Part shown: piece by piece, positions 1 through 12,742 of the stretch
Layout: each line of letters opens with the position of its first letter
How positions within the stretch are numbered: position 1 is the first letter of the stretch
NCBI RefSeq assembly: GCF_042242105.1
Contig: NC_092022.1
Location: 13,574,001 to 13,638,000, forward strand
Length of the DNA stretch: 64,000 bases
Reading direction: 5' to 3'
DNA from: Pempheris klunzingeri
Taxonomy: Eukaryota; Chordata; Actinopteri; Acropomatiformes; Pempheridae
The notes under the pieces: model-generated
Told to the model about the DNA's origin: nothing
Seen by the model: the letters and a program-made list of their open reading frames with translations, nothing else
Databases searched by the model: none
Program-made: the position numbers and the translations under genes

Positions 1-2916
1 TTATAGTAGCCTTGCACGTCATTCGTGGATGACGATAGACTGCTCTTTTTCCTGTCTACCTTTTTTTCTCATCCGCATCCGTCTGCAAATCTGCATCCAC
101 AGTGAAAACTCCACAAATGGCTGACAAATCATTGGTTTGACGAATGAGAAATTGCTGCACAGATGAGAATATAGTTGACACTTTTTTGAGATTCATGATA
201 TAAAGTGTGCCTCGTATAATATTGCAAAGCACAAGCTGCAGAAATTGGAGATGTGTAAATACGCTTGGTGGTATCTTCTGTGTGTATTCTAGTTCTTCTA
301 TTCTAGCTCTTTTGTGTGTTGCATGTCATTGTGTGATGCTGGCCATATATGCCCTCGCTATGTCCTTTTAGCTGCATTCTTCTGGCCAAGCCAAGGCCAG
401 TGGTGTTTTTTCTTTTCTGCAAAATGGTATAATTTGGCAGCTATTTTTATTGCAGGGAGCAGACTGCAGGGGCCAGTTATTCATTCTTACAGGCTAGGTC
501 CACATCATACATAGGCTCTTTGTTTTACTGATTTGAATTCCCCCAAAATAAAGATTTTATCTCTTTGAATATAGCAAAAAACAATATGAAATATATCATT
601 CTGAAGTTAAATGAACGTGTTGTTAACTAATTACCTACAAGCTGTGATGTTTGTACTCTGAGCACATTTTAGTGGAATGTCTTTGTTAAAGCTCCGCTTT
701 TGTATTTCAAAGGCTCAGTATCAGTTTAGAGACCATTTTTTCATGATGTGTGGAATGAGAAGCATTTCCCCAACATTAAATCCCCTCTCACAAGCTTTAT
801 TATTGCAGTCGCCCTCTTTGGACATTCAAAGTCTTGTGAAAAGTTAGTGCTACTAGAAATATCCCAGAACATTAGCTGAAATAGGCTGGACAAACACCAA
901 GCATGAGTTTGAATGGTGACGCATTCAGTAGAATAAGCGTGAGACAAGTAAGAAACACACAGAGACAAAGAGTTTCAAGTTAGGAGAAATATTGAATGTT
1001 CTGACACATTTGAAGTGCAGTAAAAACACATCATCCAAAATTTCCCTCCAAGACCCCCTTTCTTGCTCTCTTCAGTCTCTGAACCTTCACACCTTTTTTC
1101 GCAATCTCAATCCACCTTCCCCCCCCCCGTTATTCTCCACTCCTTCTTTTCATCAGTCTCTTGGTCCTGACAAAGATGAAAGCCAGAATTTGCTCTCCTC
1201 TTACTTCCAATGAAAACGTGATCATGTTGTGACAGGATCCTTGAACTTCTCTGGAAAGTCCTTTTGCACACTAACTATTGGCATCAAGACTTTCCAGCTA
1301 CAGGATTACGGGACTGAGGATCAGAGAAGGAATTAACATGACATGGTCAGAGATTATAAGGTTTTAGGTCACCCAAGGGTCCAGTGTAGGACTGGGCTTT
1401 TATTTCATAGGATTAGCCCCAGGTTAAGGGTCACAATTCCCTGCTGTAGGGATCAATTGGCCTGGTAATAATTTGTTTTTCTAGGAATTAGGTTTTAGGG
1501 TGAGCGGAAGGGGTGGCTGCGCTGAAGTGTTAGTTAGGTCAGTGAAGACAGGATAAAGGAAGCAAACAAGCACAGGCACACAGATGCTCACATGTCTGGT
1601 GACCTCAATTAGCAGTGTGTGTGTGTGTGTCTTTGTGTGTACAGCCATGACATCATGGAGTCTGTGTTTCATGACACGCTTACGCACTCAAACACATGTG
1701 CATGCACATAGTCGTGTGAGTGCACTAGCACTTACACACCCAGTTTTCCCCCTAAATGAATGCTGGCTTTGTCTGACTGCTCGGTTGCAGGAATAAAGTT
1801 TTCCACCGCTGAGGTGATGTCCTCTACACTATCTGATTGGCCAGTGGGAAGAGACTTGCTCTCCTGGGAATCAACTCGGTGTGCAGGAAGCAGACAGCGA
1901 CATTTTGTCAGTGTGGTTTAAGTGACTTTCATTCCCAGAGCTGATTCCTGGAGAGTTTCCCAGGGGGAATGAGTCCATTTCTCCTCACCAGCCTCCAGCT
2001 CCTGGTCTCCAAGTGAGGTGTGGTGTAAACAGCAGGGCTTTGTAATTAAGGATAAGCAGACCATTTCATAATATTTCAGTATCCATTCATCACTGACCAT
2101 TACCTTAGCTGTGGATTTAAGGCCCCCACATACATGGCTGCATTAAACTGTAAGTGATGTGTAAAAAATTTGCTGTTGAGCCGCTGCTGACTGCAACTTT
2201 ATTTGCCCTGAAACCAGCCAGTACTTCCATGAAGGAATAATACTTCCTGGTTCCAGGTTTTCTTTGCATCTGTCAGTGTGTGGAGATTTGGATTAAACAA
2301 AATGTAATTCAGGACTATGGACCATGAAAACACAATATAAAAGCTAAAGTTCTTAAAACTAGATTTCACAAATCTATAAAAGTTAATATCTATCAATAAT
2401 GCAGCAACTGCTTTGATTGACACTGTAGTTTAGTGTTTCATTCTATACCATTGAGTTTAGACCAAATACCAAAGGATACACAGCGAACCTGGGGCCTTTG
2501 GGACCCTTGGGTGTCTGGGGCCACAGGGCAGTTGCTTGCTTTGTTAGAGGGCTTTCCAGCCTCACTCATGCACTTTTCTTGCCTTTTTTTTGGTGGTAAT
2601 TTTACAAAATCTCAGACATTTTGATGCCATGCACATGTTCCTCTTTACTTCACTTGGTGGACTAACTATTATCATACACCTTTCAATGTAATGCAATACA
2701 ATTCAACAACACAACTAACTACAGCCTCCAAATTGAACATAACACTGAATCAACATCCCAGCCTTAACAACACAGTTTTAACCAAAAAAAAAAAAAAAGG
2801 TATTACTTTGCTGTATTAAATAGCATTTGTTTTGGCTTGGTGTACCTAATTAAGAGTGCATACATTGATGTACAATAAAACTGATGCTGCTCCCCTTCCT
2901 TCTTGTGTCTTCTTAG
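1..2916. other. Left flank; probable 5' part of the bgn locus, no coding gene seen
   Basis: AT-rich non-coding DNA ahead of the first biglycan coding exon. Every open frame is short and none resembles a protein I know. It should contain the bgn promoter and non-coding exon 1, since the first coding exon starts with a splice acceptor at 2916, but I cannot place them. The best candidate is around 1785-1915, where a CCAAT-type ATTGG lies near 1835 with no clear TATA box. A short GT run near 1614-1640 and an A run near 2784 are simple sequence. Confidence 0.5.
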
Positions 2917-2931
2917 GTGTGTAAGTCAAAG

Positions 2932-5639
2932 ATGTTGCCACATTGCTCCCTCCTGCTGTTGCTATGTGTCACCCGGCTGCTCTCCATGTCCTCGGCCCTG
3001 CCCTTCGAGCAGAGAGGCTTCTGGGATTTTGCCATGGACAGTATGGACAGCGGTGGGATGATGTCGATGATGAGGGATGAGGAAGAGGGCTCAGCCTTGG
3101 AGGAGATCCTGCCCCCTGACATGCCCATGTGCCCCTTCGGCTGCCACTGTCAGCTCAGGGTCGTTCAGTGTTCTGACCTCGGTCAGTGAGAGTGTGTGTG
3201 AAAGAAAAAGAGAAGCAACAGACAGAGAGAAAGAGAGAGATGCATGTCTGTGGTGCTTTGTCATCATTTCTAAGTATGTGTGTGTCAAGAGGTTCAGATA
3301 GGACAGCAAATGAGTTGGATGATGGAGTAAGTGAGCATGACCTGAGCCTGGCATGACTTTTTACAGCTCCAGAGAATACAGTTCCCCATTAGTGTGTTAT
3401 CTAAGAGGGGAATTTCTTTCTTGGGATAATGTTGGTGTATTTTAACAAGGAAAGGCATGTCTTTGAGGGATTTTGTGTTCCAGACTTTGTGTGGAGATAC
3501 TGGGTGGGAAAGGAAGAGAGGGAGTTTGAGCAGGAAAAAAAAGAGAAAAGAAAAGGAGAGGGAAGGAGGAAGAGAAAATAAGAAAGACGGAGAGGGATCA
3601 AGAGAGGGAGTTACAGGAAGGCAGACAGAAACACAGTAGCGGATGAAAAAAAACTCTTTGATGGGAGGAGATGAAAAGTTTATAATTTCCTCATTGTCTT
3701 TAAGGAGCTGTTTCATGTAGTTAAGGGATGTGAAAAGGATGTGAAGGGCAACCCAAAACAGGATGGGAGGATGGAGGGAGGAACGAGTTAGTTTGAAGGG
3801 ATTTAAAGATGGAAGAGAGGATTAAAACCAAAGGATGACAGAGAGATAAAAATCATGTTTATGTGTACAGGATAACGCTGTTATCAGGATAATGACTTAT
3901 GATTCCCAGTGGAAAACCACAGTGTTGATCGTCTGGGAAGTGACAAGAATACAAAAATATTTAGCTGTTTCCTGATAAATCAAATAACCTCAATACCTCA
4001 AAATGTGATTTATATGATGCATTTACAGTCTGACTTAATTTTAGTCATATTTCCATTTAAGCATACGCTACAATTTCCTGACTGTGGATGTTATAACTGC
4101 GTGCTATTCTTACATGACCAAAGAAACTACATTCAGTTGTATTTATGGATATAAAGGTTCCTCACAGTATACTGGCTACATAACTCTAATAAGCTGTCTG
4201 CGTTTAGACATAATGGTTTTGCCGAATCATCATTTTACAAGTTCTGTATATTTACTGTCCCTGGTCTTTCTGCAGCGGGTAAATGTGGAAGCGTATAATT
4301 TCCGAGATGTCAAGTGCTTATTTAGAACAGATGTATTTTGGCGGTGGCGTCTGTCTCCTCTCACTGTGCATCCTAGCATGATGTCGGGTACTTGTGTTGA
4401 GGGGCACTGGGGTTTATGAGGGTGCTAGTTTTGTCAGTTTGTGGTAAAGGCATTGAGATTTGTGGCAGATATGGGTGACGCTCAGTGGTTTGGGGTTTAG
4501 AGGGTTAAAGGATTCAGTTAATCAGTGTGTTGGTGAAAGTCTTGTCAGGTTTGCTTATAATGTAGGTTAGATTTGAAGCAAGCATACAAATTTGACGGTT
4601 TCCAGCTTGCAGGATGCATGCCGAAGGCTGCAGGTGTTGACTGGAAGGTAAATATTTCCTACCACATGAATCCATCTGGCGTCTTTGGAGTCATATTGCT
4701 CTCACAGCAGCTGCAATAACTTTCTTACATTTGAGAAAAGTAAATCATAGAGTCTGAGTTTATTTTATAATTCAAACCTAAGATTGAAATGTGATATTTC
4801 AACTGCAACTTTTAATGAATGAATCTTTGCTCCCTGAAGGCCAAATCATACTTAATTTCTTGGATAAGGATACACTATAAAGTTCCAAGCCTCTTCAGCG
4901 GCTGCAGCAGATCTCTCAGCACTGCACGGACGTGGTTTGAACAGAATGTCAGAGGGAGCTGCTGAGGGTTTGATCCTGTGTGGTGACATGGAGGGTGTGG
5001 CACAGTCACAAAGCCAAAGCCGTATATCTAAACTTAACTCTAGATGGACAGCTCTGGGTACAGTCCTGTGGGTCAGATGTGGTTGGTGGCGCACTGGATC
5101 CCAGTGGGACAGCTGGCACTCTCTCACCAGCAGGTCTGGTTGCATCATGGTCGTGGTCCAGATGAGGTCGGCCCTTGTCGGGATTCGCTTACTGTGTCCT
5201 GTCTGGGCCACTGACCACGTCTTATACACTCGTCCATGTGGCGCTGTGATGTGGCCTTGTTAATGATCACTGGTTGCTGTGTTTGTGCATGTGCTGCTGA
5301 GTCATTTTCCAGAGAAAATGAATGAAATAATGCAGGTGTATTTCTTAACACTGTCCAGTTGTTGAAATTATATATGTAGTATATTCATAAGCAACCCTAA
5401 CTATAACAGCTTTTGGTGTTATGTATATACACTGTTAAATGCTAATTTCCAGGTGTTTCTGTCACAAAGAAGCCAAAATGAAGACACTTCACCACTCACA
5501 CATTAAGACATACAGATTGTATTTCTCTGTATATGTCAGGGTTGTGCCTGTCTCCCTTTTATTCGATGTGTGATGGTATTTAAGTCACATCCAAATGGAA
5601 AACATCTGGTGTCCCCATCTGGTGTGAGGGGAATTTGCA

Positions 5640-5699
<60 letters not shown>

Positions 5700-8600
5700 T
5701 GAGTGTGTTTGTCTTTGTCAGTGACAAACCAATAATGTTATGGGTTGTTGACGTCTCCGTATGACCTCCATGGTTGTGTCTATGTCCACTGCTCATTAAA
5801 ATAATAGATGGGGAGGCCCAAGGTGCTCATTTGAGATTGTGTGGGAGTATGATTGGGTTAAATTTTAGGCCTAATGGCACATAAAACACAGTGACTATTT
5901 ATTTTCCAAGGTGTATGTCTGACTAAGATATCCTAAGAGCTTGCCCATTGAAAACAAACTGGTTTTTAGGGTGTTGGTTCACAGTCGTTCATGGAAGCAT
6001 TTAATGGAGTATGATTCCCTTCTGTGTTTTTATTGGTCTTGTCCTCAGGTCTGACCGAGGTGCCAAAGAATATTCCTCTGGACACCAAGTTCCTGGACCT
6101 GCAGAACAACCGTATCACCGAGCTCAAAGAGAATGACTTCAAAGGCCTTAACAACTTATATGTAAGAGACACACACTAAGTACAGTCACATTCATTATAG
6201 TCCCACTCAGCATTAACACTTCTCAAAGACATGTAACCAACTCAGCTCAGCTTGTATTGGCATCAGAAGTGTGAAATATCATTATGACCCTCTGTCTCCT
6301 CTGGGATTCGCTTCACACTGAGAGCTTTAATTGTATGAAGTGAGTGCCTGAAGCCAAATGGCAGTATTCAAACTCACATCCTTGACTCTCTTAGCAGAAA
6401 GATTTTGCTCACTCCTGACCCACATTCAAGGGCACTGACCAAGAGCAATATTAAGTCTGGCAGTGTAGGAAACTCCCAGCATGACATTATACAATAACAT
6501 CTCTATTAAGGTCTGTTTACCTCAGCCTACATCTGTCTCCATCTTCCAGCCAGCGCAGGTGGAGAGACAGTCTGCTAAGTGATGGACTGCTGTGGTCTGA
6601 CTGCTGTTGATCTGCTTTAATTCCACAGACAAATTCAGTAGAGACAGAGGATGGAAGCACAATTTCTTATTTCTTTCTGCCTGTCTGGATGTCACTGATG
6701 TGTTCACACAAATCAAATAAAGTATTTTTGAAATTTACTGTGTTTATTTTTCAGGGTCTGTCTCTGAGGAATAATCATATTTCCAAAGTCCATCCCAGAA
6801 CATTCGTGCCTCTCAAACACCTGCAGAAGCTCTACTTCTCCAAGAATCTGCTGACCACTATCCCCAAGAACTTGCCGGCCTCACTGGTTGAGATGAGGAT
6901 CCACGAGAACCGCATCAAGAAGGTGGCAGCTGGAGCCTTTGCAGGACTGAGCAACATGAACTGCATAGGTCAGCAATAATGATGACTGCAACAAATCTAG
7001 GCTACATTCTGTGGTGTACACCACTGCCTTTGCCACTGTATAGAAATGGTATTGGATTTTGAAGATTAAAGAGACTGTATTTTATTTCATGCCACAAATG
7101 TTCCCTTCATTTTGCAGAAATGGGAGCAAATCCCATACAGAACAGCGGTTTTGAGCCGGGAGCCTTCAAGGGACTGAAACTGAATTATCTGCGTATATCG
7201 GAGGCCAAACTGACTGGAGTGCCAAAAGGTAGCAACTCATCTGGGTGGCTAAAGTGATAACATATTTGCAATGGAGGCCTTGGGCTATCTTTCAAGGAAT
7301 AGTTCAATATTCTAGGAAATGCACATATTTCTTATTTATTACTGTAGATGGGAAGATTGACACCACTCTCATCATGTCTGTAAGCTAAAAATGAAGCCAG
7401 CAGCCGATTAGCCTAGCACAAAAATGAGAAACATCAGGAAACAGCTGGCCTGGCTCTGTCCTAAGGTAAAAAAAAATCTGCATACCACAACCTCTAAAGC
7501 TCACTTTGTAATATGTTTAATCTTGTTCGCTTAATCAATACATTGGTGTCTTCACCGGTTGCCTGGCAACTGCATGGTGATGACAAGACTCAAGGGACCA
7601 GGCCAAGAAATACTCCAGCACGTTACCCCCAGTGAAACCACAAATTGGTATTTTTATGCTACAGTTTTTGTCCGGATTAAACAGACAAATTATAACGTGT
7701 TAATTAGGGAGTTTACAGATTCAGGTAAGTGGATTTTTTTAAATCTTTGGACAAAGCCAGACTAGCTGTTTCCCTGTGTCCCCAGTCTTTATGCATAACT
7801 ATGCTATTTGGCTGCAGGGTTTAGCTCCATATTTAACTGACAAACATACGAGTGATATTAATCTTTTCATCTAGCTCTAAGCTAGATAAGCTCTGAGTGT
7901 CTGTACGGACAACAAACTGTCCCTTTAAGAAGAATACAAAAGAAGAATGGACAAAATCAGATCTCACCTTAAAGTGGAGCCTTACAGGTATGGCGTCTGT
8001 CTTTCAGATCTCCCAGAGAGTCTCCATGAGCTTCATCTGGACCGCAACCAGATCCAGGCTGTGGAACTGGAGGACCTGAGCCGCTACAAAAACCTCTACA
8101 GGTACCTTTCACACGTCAACATTTCCAGCCATATCTTGCACTCTGGTGGATTGACTTGCATATCTGAGAAAAATTATCCTGCGGTTTTAAGCAAGCACAT
8201 TCCCAGTCAGCAGTGCCCCTCAGGGGTAACAATATGAACTACACTGACTACACTGACACTGAGTTATTGCTATTTTATGTGTATGTAGCCCAACCCAGTC
8301 AAAATTGCAGTCTCAGTTTTCCTTTACCTTATTTCACATACATTTAAACTGTGATTATATATAATCACAGGAGGATTGCTAGGTTGCTGTGGTCCTAATT
8401 CTCACCTGGCTTAATATCCCTTTGTTACAACGATCTTTATCGGGGAATTTAGTCCAGCTCACACAGGTTAAACAGTTCAGTTAAATGTACCGTGCAGAGG
8501 CCTAATTTCTGCCTCTTTCACATTTCTCCTCTTGTCTCACTTTTTCCAGGTTGGGCCTTGGCTTTAACCATATCCGTAACATGGAGAATGGCAGTCTGTC

Positions 8601-8972
8601 CTACCTCCCCAGGCTGAGAGAGCTGCATCTGGACAACAACCGCCTCACTCGTGTTCCTAAAGGCCTCCCAGATATGAAATACCTACAGGTGAGTCTAAAA
8701 TTTAGTGTTACTGAATGTTCCACACAACGCTTCTTCTTCTCGTCACCCTCTTCTTTACTCCTCCTGCTTTTTAGGTGGTGTACCTCCATTCCAACAACAT
8801 CAACCAAGTGAGTGTTGATGACTTCTGCCCTCGAGGATTTGGGATGAAGAGGACGTTCTATAATGGCATCAGCCTGTTTGGTAACCCTGTCAACTACTGG
8901 GAGGTGCAGCCTGCAACGTTCCGCTGTGTCAGCGACCGGCTGGCCATTCAGTTCGGCAACTACAAAAAGTAA
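2932..8972 (+). CDS. bgn: Biglycan (class I small leucine-rich proteoglycan), seven coding exons
   Basis: Coding exons are 2932-3181, 6049-6161, 6755-6968, 7118-7228, 8008-8101, 8550-8688 and 8775-8972. All have AG/GT borders and join in phase to 372 codons plus stop; human biglycan is 368 residues. Residues 1-22 or so form a signal peptide, followed by the biglycan-specific [12 protein letters not shown]. The N-terminal cysteine cluster C67-x3-C71-x-C73-x6-C80 is the class I spacing. Leucine-rich repeats follow, with a conserved glycosylation sequon in ENGSLSYLP, and the C-terminus ends in the biglycan-type AIQFGNYKK. Biglycan is a secreted matrix proteoglycan that binds collagen and TGF-beta family ligands. 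ATG 2932 was chosen because it opens the signal peptide 15 nt inside the exon. Only one Ser-Gly (S40) is visible before the cysteine cluster. Decorin is excluded by both termini; whether this is the teleost a or b copy I cannot tell. Confidence 0.95.
3182..6048 (+). other. bgn intron after first coding exon
   Basis: A 2.87-kb intron with donor GTCAGT and acceptor CAG. It holds a purine-rich stretch (about 3190-3240 and 3500-3640, GAGAGA/AAAGAAAAGG type) whose antisense gives misleading open frames, and a long TG repeat listed separately. No exon or mobile element is recognisable. Confidence 0.7.
5644..5697. repeat. (TG)n microsatellite in bgn intron
   Basis: About 27 uninterrupted TG units; creates a false poly-His/Thr frame on the minus strand. 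Confidence 0.95.
7291..7928 (+). mobile_element. Palindromic MITE-like interspersed repeat, copy 1
   Basis: The left end (AAGGAATAGTTCAATATT) is mirrored by the right end (AACTGTCCCTTTAA). The interior carries GATTAGCCTAGCACAAA on the left and its diverged inverse CAGTCTTTATGCATAACTATGC on the right. These are hallmarks of a very common percomorph element with long inverted halves and no coding capacity. The copy is aged (many differences between halves) but looks nearly full length. It lies in the bgn intron between coding exons 4 and 5 and ends 79 nt before the exon at 8008. Assignment to a named family would need a repeat library. Confidence 0.75.
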
Positions 8973-10265
8973 AGACAGAGAGATACTGAGAGACGGAGAG
9001 AGTGAGGGGAGGGGGAGGAATAATCGACGAGGAGCAGATAATTTAAATAATGAAAACTTGAGAGATTGAGGAAAGGGAGTTCATATTTGAGAATATGATA
9101 TCTATTATTATTATTATTGCTATTATTGGTTTTGGAGAGAGGATGAAAGGGACTGATGAAATAGGAAGAGAAGTGAAAAATACAATCACATAACTTGAAG
9201 GGAGTGGAAAGCATAACGCTTGCAGTACTTCACTTGAGTTTTTTGCATTTTTGAATTTAAGGTTTTGAAAGTTTTGTCATCTGAGATAGATGAAACAGGT
9301 GAGACTGTTTCCCCCAGCCTAAATAGATGAAAAACGAGTACTGAAAACTTGTGAAGCATTTCATTCCATATTTTTTACACAATAGTGCTTATTGTGATTG
9401 AAGTCATTTTTGTTTTATTAACATTTTTAAGATTACGAGTAAAAAAAGTAGAAAAGCAATGCATTATAGGTTTTTATATATACATAAAGAGGTGCTCTCT
9501 GTGACTTTCTGTGTGTGTTGATTTGGAAGATACATGACGTTGTCCCTGTTTCACTGATCTGAAGCTATTTGGCCTCAACTCTGTGATGAAATTAAACTGT
9601 ATTAATAAACAGCTAGTCACAGATTTGGGCCTATTTTCCAACATTTACAGAAAAAAAGAATTGCACAAAAAATTAGAAACCGTTATTCAAGTTAACCAGC
9701 AAAAATCTTTTGTATATATCATGGCAGATGATTGATTAAAAGGGCAATATGTACATTTAAAATTCCCCTCATCAGTGTTAAACAACTTTTCTTGTTGATC
9801 TGAGGTAACTGAACCTCCAGCCTGCCTGTGTAAGGACTCTACTCTGTGCCTTTACTAATATTATGCTGTCTGTATGATACTTAAATACAGTATTCCTCGA
9901 GGGGACACTGACATAGTGGGGGTGTGCCTCAGTTAGAGTAAACACACATCCGCTTTGCTTTGACACAATGAAAGCAGTGTGTTCACATAGTGCTACAAAC
10001 AATAGTAGTGTTCATGCATTGTTTTGCACAGTTTCTCTATTATGCTTTTTCTGCTTCAGGGTTAATGGAGGGTTAGCCTGTTTACGTTGGTAGACCTATG
10101 TGGAGCTACTTTAGCCATAAGTATTCTGTCCTGTCTCTGTTCTGTAATCTGAGAAGCTACTGCTGCATGTGAATAAAGAAATTTTTAGCCTGCTGCATAA
10201 AGCCAGAGAACAAATGATGCCCCTGGGTTGGATGCCGTGTGAGAAATAAAGACGAAATATCATTT
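8973..10265 (+). other. Probable bgn 3' UTR
   Basis: AT-rich sequence directly after the biglycan stop. AATAAA polyadenylation hexamers occur at 9603-9608, 10172-10177 and 10245-10250. A 1.2-1.3 kb 3' UTR ending after the last of these would suit biglycan. The true end cannot be fixed from sequence alone. Confidence 0.5.
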
Positions 10266-10774
10266 TGTGTAGAGAAATTTTGAGTTCACACTTTTATAAT
10301 TCAAACACAAGCTCACATTACCATCCATGTGAGACAAAAAAACTGATCTTTTGAACGCTAGTGGGATTTTCTGAGGTTCGATGGTTCCAAATCCTGAATA
10401 TCCCTCATATAATTTTGATGCTGTGGACGGGATGTCTTCAGGTCCTTAGAGGACCTTAAATTATCTTAAATTCAAATATCCCAATATCAGCCTGAAACCA
10501 TTAATTGGTAAAATGAAACAAGTAATTTTGTCAATCATGATTGGCAATGTGTTTGATCAAAGTTCTGTGGTTTTTAGATTGTGTTTGTGCGTCAAAATGA
10601 TTTTCAGCCACAACAGACGGGTCGCACCACGTTTTCTTGACACATTCTTTGCAGCATTGTGAGACTCCTTCATCTCTGCTGTGGGATTCAATAACACAAC
10701 TCTGTGCTCTTTCCCCCAGACTTCCTCTGTGTGGTGCTTTCCCACTACGGTTTCTTCAGCACTAGGGAACACCA

Positions 10775-10840
<66 letters not shown>

Positions 10841-11229
10841 GAAAGAACCCCAAAAGTCCCACTGCATACTACAGACATTTTCACATTTTCTCACTGACAA
10901 ATGATGCAGGCCTACACTTTAATATGACAACATGCGGACCTAAACAAATTAGATAATGCAGAGTGGTCATAATTCTGATTAACTTTATGGCTCATGCTTT
11001 ATGTAATGAGCTCTATAATTAAACTTTGGGTTGGGTGATATTTGGAAGATGTGGCTTTAAATCCTGTTTGAATCTTTTGTCTCTTGAACGAAAATACATT
11101 TTGCCTCAGTAGCTTTCTTCAGATACTTTGCCTCATAATAATAAAAATGAGAATAATAACAATTTGAAATGGTCAAATATTCCTGCATTCATCAATCAAT
11201 CATCAGAGGCAAAATCACAATTTCCCACT
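10266..11229. other. Intergenic spacer between bgn and b4galt3
   Basis: AT-rich spacer with one long CA microsatellite. I see no gene, RNA or mobile element in it. Confidence 0.6.
10778..10837. repeat. (CA)n microsatellite
   Basis: About 30 uninterrupted CA units between bgn and b4galt3. Confidence 0.95.
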
Positions 11230-11588
11230 CGTTTTGAAATTTGCCGCTCCGTGCGTCACGGCGGTGCGCCCCAGCCCATCTTATTATCCAGTGGTACAGC
11301 CGTGCCCCGCTGAGGCACAGCGCACTTGCCTGTGTTGACACCGGACGGATATGCGGCGATGCTCTTGCGTGTGAAAGCGTTTGCAGCGGTCTGTAAGCAG
11401 CTACGGAGAGATTTCGCCTCGCATGAGAGATTAGGAGGAGGAGGAAGAGGAGGAGGAGGAAGGAAAGTGACCAGCATCAGGAAAAAAAAACGGTATCTTT
11501 TGGTCCATCGCTTGCAGTCGGTGGCAGCGGCCCGTCTATTCTCAGAGGAAGCCGGGGGCTGGATTTGAAATGTCGCAGGGACGTGCTG
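11230..11588 (+). promoter_or_regulatory. b4galt3: GC-rich promoter and candidate non-coding exon 1 of b4galt3
   Basis: A local island of CpG-containing sequence in otherwise AT-rich DNA, with a CRE-like TGCGTCACGG near 11251. It ends at a strong donor (CTG|GTGAGT, last exon base 11588). The matching acceptor could be CAG at 12461-12463, giving a 5' UTR exon that contains the start codon at 12743. Promoter and exon status are inferred from composition and splice signals. Confidence 0.45.
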
Positions 11589-12332
11589 GTGAGTCGGGCT
11601 GGTGCTGCAGAGCTCGTATGGAGCCTATGATAATGATGATAATAATAATAAAAAAAAGCGAATTAAGAAACAGCCTTTGTGGTCGACAGGGGGGGAAACT
11701 TGCAGGCAGTGATCCTGCTATAGAGACGCAATCGCTATAGTCACATAAATACTGCACATCATTGCTGCACAGGCCTGACGATTGATGCTGATAGGCTAAT
11801 CACCTGGACTGAAAGCTTACTGTACTGATAACCATGGCGCTGTTTCTGCTCTGCATTGATCTGTTTTTTTTTTTAAATAGCTACGGATGCTTGTTTCCTG
11901 TGTCAGGAAATTCACCATCATGCTGTATCATGCATTTGTTTGGACTAACAGGGAACTGTGATGTTGGATTAATGGATCTGCAGGCATCAGCCTCTCTCCC
12001 ATGTACGCCCCGTAGAAATGTCACTGCTGAAAATAAGCCATTCTAAATAAAGAAGCAAACATGACATTTGTTTGTAGCTGCCTGTCATTCCCCAGCTTAT
12101 TTTAGCTCACAGCAGACAACACAGTAGAGCTCAGACAAAGCTGCTGCTGTGTTCTTTCTCAGTCAGGTCTCTTTTTTTTAAATTACAGAAAGCTTGATGA
12201 TGACAAGAGGAAGAGCTTGATGATGAAAGAAGGAAGAGGAGGAGAGAGGTGGATCGAACCCTTCCTGGACCAAGACAGGTTTTAATTAGACCTTTGCAAA
12301 ACCAGGTACTATACATCTAGACTAATGCAATA

Positions 12333-12427
12333 ATGCATGCATGCATGCATGCATGCATACATACATACATACATACATACATACATACATACATACATAC
12401 ATAGATACATAGATACATACATACATG
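12333..12427. repeat. (ATGC)n / (ATAC)n compound tetranucleotide repeat
   Basis: About six ATGC units pass directly into some sixteen ATAC units with a few ATAG variants. It lies about 35 nt upstream of the probable acceptor of the b4galt3 leader exon. Confidence 0.95.
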
Positions 12428-12742
12428 CGATTTGATGAAAATATTTTTCTTCTTCTTTCTCAGTGACGTCCGTGGTCAGGAGGTGATGGCAGTGCTGACT
12501 GAGCTTCACCACCACTACTACCCATTCATACAGATGGACATCCGCCTCCTGCACGCCTGAGCCTGCACTCAGTGCTGCCTCCCGCCCCTCCTCTCCTTCT
12601 GCCTCCCCTTGCTCATTTCCCACCTCTTCTTCCACCCTCCTCACCCAGCTGTCATTTGCTTTTCCCTCCATCTCTCCTCCCATCCTTCCTTCCATTTTCC
12701 CCACGTTTGAATTTCGCCGTACCTCTGCATTCTTACTTTATT

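Noticed and set aside
3294..3716. 140-codon minus-strand ORF
   Set aside because: It is a Phe/Ser/Leu-rich translation of a purine-rich stretch in a bgn intron; low complexity only.
10368..10398. GGTTCGATGGTTCCAAATCC, resembling a tRNA B box
   Set aside because: No A box or cloverleaf can be formed around it, so neither a tRNA gene nor a tRNA-derived SINE is supported.
12309..12704. 131-codon minus-strand ORF with Cys-Met-Tyr-Val repeats
   Set aside because: The repeat is the translated ATAC tetranucleotide array, and the rest is antisense to the b4galt3 5' UTR.
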